NCBI GenBank assembly: GCA_033439295.1
Contig: JAVTLE010000014.1
Location: 4,588,001 to 4,652,000, forward strand
Length of the DNA: 64,000 nt
Direction: 5' to 3'
Source of the DNA: Deuterostichococcus epilithicus
Taxonomy: Eukaryota; Chlorophyta; Trebouxiophyceae; Prasiolales; Stichococcaceae
Shown: in pieces, positions 58,101 through 64,000 of the stretch
Layout: each line of letters opens with the position of its first letter
Numbering within the stretch: position 1 is the stretch's first letter
Position numbers and translations under genes: made by a program
The notes under the pieces: generated by a model
Told to the model about the DNA's origin: nothing
The model's input: the letters and a program-made list of their open reading frames with translations, nothing else
Database searches by the model: none

Positions 58101-59817
58101 GCGGCAGCTGCCAGCGGCGAGGAGCCTGATGCGGCAGCTGCGGCAGACATCAGCAGGCCTGGTGCGGCTGCCGCCGACGCTGGCAGCGGCGCCGCCAAGT
58201 CGGCGGATGCCAAGGAGGCCGAAGCACTGCAGGATTCGTTGGAGGGTCTCCAGGTGCGGCCGCACCATGCCCGTGGTCATATGGTGCACCCCCCTGTAGT
58301 TGTTAGGCCGATGCATGGACTTTGGCAGCGCCTGTGGCATGTTTGTCGCGGACATGAAGGTCAATCAAATTTGTCGACGCCACATATTATGTTTTTTTTC
58401 CGGCACATGCTGTGGCTGACACTGACCTGCCCAACGAGCAGTTGCCAGGAGCAATCCCGGTCATGCCACGACGGGCAACTCGCAATCGCAACGGTGTTGA
58501 CGGTGGTTTTGTTCGCGCACAGGAGCGGTTGACAGAGCTGCAGGAGATCCTTGCAGAGGAGGAGGCGACGAAGCGGCAGCTGAAGGCGTGCAACCCCCTC
58601 ACACACGCATGCCATGCCTGGCGCAGAGCTCCCTGTCAGCACCAGACTGCATGGCAGACACGCTCGCTGTCAACGAATGTATCCCCCTCCGAGTGTTGCC
58701 CGCTGAGATTTGCTTGCAGACAGCAGGGACCGTGCACATGTCTTGGCCGCAAGATGCTGAGCTGTGGGTTTCTTGATCGTCGTCGCAGGCGGCGTTCGCA
58801 TCGATCTCGGGCGCCGGCGCCGCCGCGCCCAGCGGCGGCGCTCGGTCGGCGGCGCCGGTACAGAACCTGGGCGTCGTAGGGCGCGGGCAGAAGCGCATCA
58901 CGCTCGCGCCGCAGCCGGCGGCGCCCCGGCCACAGGGTCAGCACATGTTATCCTCACCTCAAGTATTTCATACCATTCTTTGAAGATTGCTTTGCATTTC
59001 ATATCCAATCGCAAAGACGCTCATGGCCGCTCCGAGGCATCAGCATCAAGGCATCGCTCAGACCTACTGGCCGCCTTTAAATCCTGCCGACCTTCACAGG
59101 CTGCAGATACGGCCCGGGTGCGCTAGGGAGCACCGAGACCGATCCTGGCCGCCGCCCCCCCCGGCCCTCCTGGAAAGACGGGAGCAGTGTTGAGCCGATG
59201 GCACTCCCAACATGTGTGCTGGCTGTTGCCACACCGACTTTGTGTGACATGCTGCTGTGCAGGCAGGGGCACCGGGCCAGCTGGCGCGCCAGCCGCCGCG
59301 GCCGCCGCAGCGGAGGCAGCGCCCAAGAAGCGGAGGCTCGACGACCTCATGGGTGTGTGCGCAGCCATTGCTGTGGAGACTCTGCTTTGAGCACGCTACG
59401 CCAGCTTGAAACCAGTTGCCGCAAAGTGGCAGATGCATCGGAGGCCTCAGCCGCCATGCCCAAGGGTGGTGGCTAGGCCTGACTCACCTCCACAGTCTGC
59501 TGCCTGTCTGACCAGCCATGGGCAGTCCGTACTCGCTCGTTAGAAGAGACAACTTGCACAAATCCACCAGATTCTTTCAGAACCCCATATTCCCACTGCG
59601 CGCCCCAGGCGGTGGGGCGACAACAGTCGGCTTTGGAGCGTCAGCGCCCGCCAGCGTGCAGGCGACGGCCTCCCCCGCCGCCGCCGCTCCGGCCACCAGC
59701 GCAGCGGCGGCAGCGGCTCCGGCGCTGCCCTCCTTCCTGCAACCGGCGGCGGTCGCTGCAGCGTACGGGGACGGCAAGGACGGCAGCAGCGGCAAAAGCG
59801 ATGAGGCACAACAGTGA
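55149..59817 (+). CDS. NASP: NASP/Sim3/Hif1-type histone H3 chaperone, 532 aa
   Basis: Binds histone H3 (and H3-H4, CENP-A in fungi) in nucleus and cytosol. Twelve exons, all in phase: 55149-55259, 55383-55452, 55805-55929, 56373-56546, 56798-56897, 57156-57262, 57650-57751, 57954-58253, 58523-58585, 58789-58936, 59263-59352, 59609-59817 (TGA). The SHNi-TPR pattern is clear: DNKLEEAVELFGSCLEKR; ECGSAYYRYGAALFYKAQDE; then an acidic insertion (EQDDGGSDEEGGAAAE) inside TPR2 as in NASP; DMQLAWSMLEVAKLIFSRDR; DVHLLLGDLSSENDAFADAL; RLAELHFKASLALQFQ; TAIELCKQRLAELAARQ. The tail has QNLGVVGRGQKRITLAPQ, typical of plant members as I recall them, and a nuclear localisation signal PKKRRL. Introns 7 (CAG|gcacga) and 9 (AAG|gcgtgc) need GC donors for the phases to agree. 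Confidence 0.92.
55680..55841 (+). repeat. Decayed copy of a NASP exon start in its own intron
   Basis: The start of exon 55805-55929 with its acceptor (gcagaccaggcggcggagtg, cagcgcctactaccgct) is matched by a degraded copy at about 55673-55713 (gcagaccggacggcggagtg, cagcgcctactaccgct). The spacing is about 125 bp. Another short tandem repeat (about 35 bp, two copies) is in intron 4 at 56591-56660. Confidence 0.8.
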
Positions 59818-60450
59818 TGAGTCGGATGGGCGAGACACACGCGTCAGTGCTGACCTGGAGGGTGGCTGGTCACGCGCACGATGACCCTGCGCAAAGCCTC
59901 GTTCTGGTGGCACGGACTGTCTGGCAAGGCGGACACCGCGTCTGACATGTGCATTTGCTGCAGCTTGCTGCAGCTTGCTGACAGCTGTGCATGACGGCGG
60001 TGGCACTGTCCACTGGTCGGTGATGTGGCCTTTATCACAGATGATGCAACTTGGTGCCTGAAGCATGTTTGGGAGCAAGATGTTTGATGGAGTCTGTGGC
60101 TCGTCACTCATTTCAGGTACTTCATTGTCACAGAAACCGTAAGTTACAGCTTCCGAGTCCAACCTACTGCAGTGGCTACCTATTATTGTTCCAACACATT
60201 GTGCCCGTCGCTCGTCCAGGCATCGAGTCGAACGAAAGCTGACAGGTGTGATTGAGTGTCTGGTGGCGGCAATTTGCCTCGAGTCTTGGGGTCTACTCTA
60301 AGGGTTGAGCACTCAATCACTGTGTCTGCAATCTGCAAGGCGATTAGCTGCCGTGGACCAGTAGTGTCTGCGGCAGTAGACATGGTGCGATATGGTGCAA
60401 AGGGGATCATTGTCCGCTGGCCCGTACCTGGTCCTTGACTGGCCCTGTCG
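59818..60450. other. Convergent spacer, nothing recognised
   Basis: About 630 bp between the stops of the NASP gene (plus) and the transporter gene (minus), expected to be two 3' UTRs. No open frame with a protein-like composition, RNA gene or repeat was seen. Confidence 0.45.
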
Positions 60451-63400
60451 TCAGTACTTTTGCTGCAGCTTGATGACCAGCTGGTGCACCGATGCATAGG
60501 TGCCCAGGCCACTGACAGCTAACGATGCCGGGATCAGCATCATCTGCATGTTGAAGAACGGCGATCTTTGGTGGACGAGAGGAAGCGTGCTCGCTGCAAA
60601 GCTTGGCTGCAAACGTTGTCGCGCTCACAGGCGGGCGGGCAGCCCAAAGGAGGTGCACTATCTGACTGCGGCAAGTGGCGCTCATGGCGCCAGCTCATTT
60701 CACGTCTTAGGGCAGCGAGCCCTGCAGCGTACATGTAAGCACGGCAGCGCATGCAAGGAGCTGGGCTCAGCGCAGCCGGTTTCTGCTTGCGTCATGAAAC
60801 CCTCATGCGCCGTCCGGAATGGCAGCAAACTCCGGCAAGCCGGCAGCTCACCTGGATGGTGGTGTTGACCCAGCTCTGGCTCTTGCGCATCAGCCGCAGG
60901 CAGAACAGCGCTGGCAGCGTGTGCGCTACAGTCAGGTAGGTGCCCGCTGTCACCAGGCCTACCTGCGGTTCAGCCGTGCACAGCATTCACAGTATGCAAA
61001 GCTCATGCCGTACTGGGCAGGGGTTGTGTTCACCTCTGCGGTCAGTGAGTGGCTGGGGCAAGCGCTGATACTTGAGCAAGAGCAAGGGTGAGGAACCCAC
61101 CAGCTCTGAGAAGAATGGAACCTGCAAACCATCACAAGATTCACGATCTGAGTTCATTCTAAGAGACAGGTCGGCAGCGCGGAAATCGCATTGACATGAC
61201 TGACTGAATGCGCGGCAGCCCAACAGGATGATGCCGTCGAAAGTGTCAACCGTAGCCAGCAGGTCGTGTGGCGCCAGGAGCAGTGGATTACCGCGACACA
61301 GATTGCATAGCTGTAGCCGATGACGGCGCCAGTGGTCAGCAGCCAGGACAGACGGCCATGGTCGCCAGCGGTCTCCAAGGTAACCGCCAGCTGCGCGGTT
61401 GTGGCAGAGGGAGCTCAAGCAGCTGAGCAAGAGTACATACAGGCCGGCTCCGTTTTGCCGCAGTCATCCCTGTGGCTGCCTTGTTCTGGGACACCGGTTC
61501 AGTTGCATTTGTCCGTGGGTCTGTAACAGACCCCGAAACGTTCATTGCGTCGGCATTGTGGCACGCTCTGCCAGCGCAAAGCTGCGCACCTCGCGTGAGC
61601 GAAAGGAACGGGCGACCAGTACGAGGATGTTGTGAGACCAGACGTTGATGTTGACGAGGTACTGGCTTAGAGCCTGCATCGTCAAAATTCATGGCCATGG
61701 ATGAGAGGGCCGGATTGTGCCTGCAGTGCGACTGCAGGGTACACACCCACCAGGCGGCCACTGCCGTCACCAGGACATAGCCACTGGCCCTCGCACCAAA
61801 CAGCACCGTGTCCAAAGGTGCGACATCTGCAAAGCTGGACTCGAAAAGCGAGCTGGTGGCACCTGCAGCAGCAGCGCGCCGGCGGCGGCGCGGCTGACGG
61901 CGTCCTGCGGCAGCGCCCACACAATGACGTCCGCCCGCATGTCCCTCCCCTGCAGGCATTGTCGCGGCATGTCACCGAATTTTCAGTGATGTATTGACTG
62001 CCGCATGTGCAGGAGCACCTTGCACTCACTCTTCATTGGGGGCACTCGAAGGGCACTTTTGGGCGCACTTAGGTTGGCGACGTTGTGCTCATTGAAACTT
62101 GCAAGCCGTTCAGGGTGAGAATCAGCAGCTGCCGGCACCTGGCTCCAGTAGCCCACGGAGCCGAGGCCCATGTAAGCGCACACCAGCACCGTCAGGCAGG
62201 CAGACGCGGCACGCGGGAAGCGTGCCGGCCGCCGCATTGCTGTGAGGATCTCCACGAAGGCGAACTGTCCACCTGCATTTGCAATGGCAACGCCGTGAAC
62301 AAGGCATATCTACGATGTGTCAAAGCAGTTTGTGTGGCATTGATTTACGCTAGGCATCAGCACTGACTGAAATTGAGCAGGCTGACGGCGGGCAGCTGGC
62401 GAAGGCATCGAGAGTCTTGGTGAACTGATTGCACTCACAAAGGTGCACGTGATGGAAAACGCTGACATAGCCACATATACAGCGCCGAGCGGCGCACCAA
62501 AGGCGAAGAAGATGTTCATGACGGCGACGACGGCCGCTTCGAAGGTCTCGCCGCCGTGATTGCCCGCCGTGAAGCGGAAAGCCTCATGCTGCGCTGCCGG
62601 GTTGGGGCTGCCCGCCAGCTTGGCGATGGTCAGCCCCAGCGCTGTTAGGCACGCGGCGGTGCCAATAGACAGGAAGCCCGTTAGCTTCGGCAGCGACTGC
62701 ACCTGCGCGGCAGTCAGCAAGAGCAGACTGTGAGCGAGCGACAGCATCGTCTTCAGAGGGCCAGAGCATGGATAAAACCAAAGCCGCTATGGAGTGCCTT
62801 GTACGTGGTTAAACGACGGAGCGTCAGGGCGGCCCAGCAGCTGCCCTCGAGCTGCAGCGAGAAGCAGACCAAATGCTCAGCAGCCATCCTGAAACTGCTC
62901 AGCGGCACCTGGACGACGATGAAGGCGGCGCCGGCAACGACGCCGCCATAGGCCCACAGGCTCATGCCCGCATCGCTGACCAGGTGCTGCAGCGACTGCG
63001 TCGCCGCGAGGTGCATGATGATTGCGCGCGTTGCGTCCAGAGAGTAGACCGTCAGGTAGCAGGCGGCGCGCCCCTGCGAAATTGGGCAGCAATGTCGAGG
63101 CAGGGCTACAGCCTAGCAGGAACAGCTCCACAGCAGAGTCCAGCATTGTCCTCCGCTGTTGCTGCCAGGCTGCCAGGCTTTTAAGTTGAAAGTTTGTGAC
63201 GTGCTGAGGGGTGGCAGCTGTGACAAGCCTAGTTGCATTGGCAGGTCACGATGCACTCACCATTGTGCCACAGGCGGCATAGCCGATGTCGCCAAACAGC
63301 ACCGCATCCGACACACGCAGCTTCAGCCGCGTGAACATCCGAGCAGAGTATGCTGCGGCGCCTGCGGATAGCAATGCATGTTAGAGCCAGACCAGACATA

Positions 63401-64000
63401 TGTGTGTGAATGCCTCTGCTTGATGCAGCCGCAATAGCACAGGTTCGAATCATCGTGTCCATACATGAGCATTGCTTGCACATGCAACCACCTTGCAGGC
63501 TCTTGGAGGCCGTGTTCAGACCCGCAGCTGTGCTGCGCTCTGGGCCAAAGACAGCGCTGCAGAGGCGTCAGGCATGGACAAAAGAGTTCACAAGTGCCTC
63601 ACATGCGACGACGGCGATGGTGATGGCGCCGCCACCCCAACCCAGGCGAGAGAAGTCGTACGGTCTGCAGGCGGCACACACACCCCTTGACTTGTTGCAC
63701 GGTCGCAGGGGCGGGAAGAAACCAGGGGCGACAATGATGTGTCATGCTACAATGTCGTCACTGCCGGCAGTGCCGTCTCCCGCTCGCTTGGACGAGGCTC
63801 TTGCTCGAGACTCACATTAGCCAGAGGCCCCATCCCAGCTGCAGCGACAGCAGCGTGAGGATGGTGAACGGCCACCGCTGCCCCGACGGCTTGGAGATGT
63901 CCTGCAGGTCGCAAGTCGCGCCGCCGTCCTCCGGAAGCTGGAAGGCGGGGTCCTTGATGCCGCCGGCGCCAGCGGCGGCGGCAAACGCCGCCGAGGAGGC
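60451..64000 (-). CDS. AAAP-family amino acid transporter, 5' end beyond window
   Basis: Multi-pass membrane permease of the amino acid/auxin permease family, proton-coupled in known members; substrate and membrane cannot be told. Phase-checked exons: 63816-64000 (continues right), 63603-63664, 63261-63361, 62909-63073, 62498-62702, 62139-62272, 61863-61949, then 61590-61673, 61292-61390, 61097-61121, 60852-60958, 60451-60543 (TGA). The first exon shown has an acidic cytosolic N-terminus followed by WPFTILTLLSLQLGWGLW. Family features: PYDFSRLGWGGGAITIAVV (first helix), AAYSARMFTRLKL, VLFGDIGY, a transport core GGQFAFVEILTAMRRPARFP followed by GLGSVGYWS, VIVWALPQ, and the C-terminal VPFFSELVGLVTAGTYLTV, LPALFCLRLM and GLGTYASVHQL. 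An exon coding for ASGYVLVTAVAAWW lies at about 61747-61830, but its 5' junction is unresolved. The 25-nt exon 61097-61121 is very small. Confidence 0.85.

Noticed and set aside
1-64000. Retroelements, DNA transposons, rRNA and tRNA genes
   Set aside because: No reverse transcriptase, integrase or transposase motif, terminal repeats, or recognisable RNA gene was seen by eye; a tRNA scan and repeat search would be needed to exclude short ones.
1-64000. TGTAA polyadenylation signals typical of some chlorophytes
   Set aside because: I did not find them consistently placed shortly after the stops of the modelled genes, so none is annotated.

Overview
The window is nuclear DNA of a GC-rich eukaryote, almost certainly a green alga (Chlorophyta, perhaps Trebouxiophyceae; I cannot name the genus). 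The reasons are intron-dense genes with GT-AG (mostly gtgag/gtgcg) and some GC-AG introns, a plant-type vacuolar sorting receptor, an FtsH-type AAA protein with an N-terminal extension that resembles a plastid transit peptide, and a very large Pro/Thr-rich secreted repeat protein. I saw no bacterial operons, CRISPR arrays, rRNA, tRNA, or virus-like or transposon remnants. Gene models were built by hand from splice sites, reading phase and remembered family motifs; no database was searched.

Layout: (1) 93-744 minus, end of an unidentified gene that leaves the window. (2) 1807-2865 minus, small unidentified gene. (3) 3510-9591 minus, vacuolar sorting receptor, 18 exons, 686 aa. (4) 10111-14782 plus, SWAP-type splicing regulator (DRY_EERY and two SURP domains), 7 exons, 961 aa. 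(5) 14941-16188 minus, unresolved locus. (6) 16239-21258 plus, CHERP-like splicing factor (SURP and CID), 12 exons, 596 aa. (7) 21549-22480 plus, weak gene candidate. (8) 23026-46491 plus, one giant gene for a secreted, almost wholly repetitive protein of about 7,500 residues; a 15.8-kb array of 24-, 30- and 39-bp modules forms its core. (9) 48034-54250 minus, FtsH-like AAA protein without the M41 protease domain, 12 exons, 595 aa. (10) 55149-59817 plus, NASP/Sim3-type histone H3 chaperone, 12 exons, 532 aa. (11) 60451 to past the window end, minus, AAAP-family amino acid transporter.

The genes do not form one pathway. The SWAP and CHERP genes are neighbours on the same strand and both encode SURP-domain splicing proteins. 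VSR/SWAP and FtsH/NASP are divergent pairs with probable shared promoter regions.

Three features stand out. The giant repeat gene grew by amplification of three codon-tagged modules, and its assembled reading frame switches about 20 times, with uncalled bases in the same array. Several introns carry decayed tandem copies of the edge of the neighbouring exon, splice site included. The FtsH-like gene ends cleanly after the AAA module, with no protease domain.
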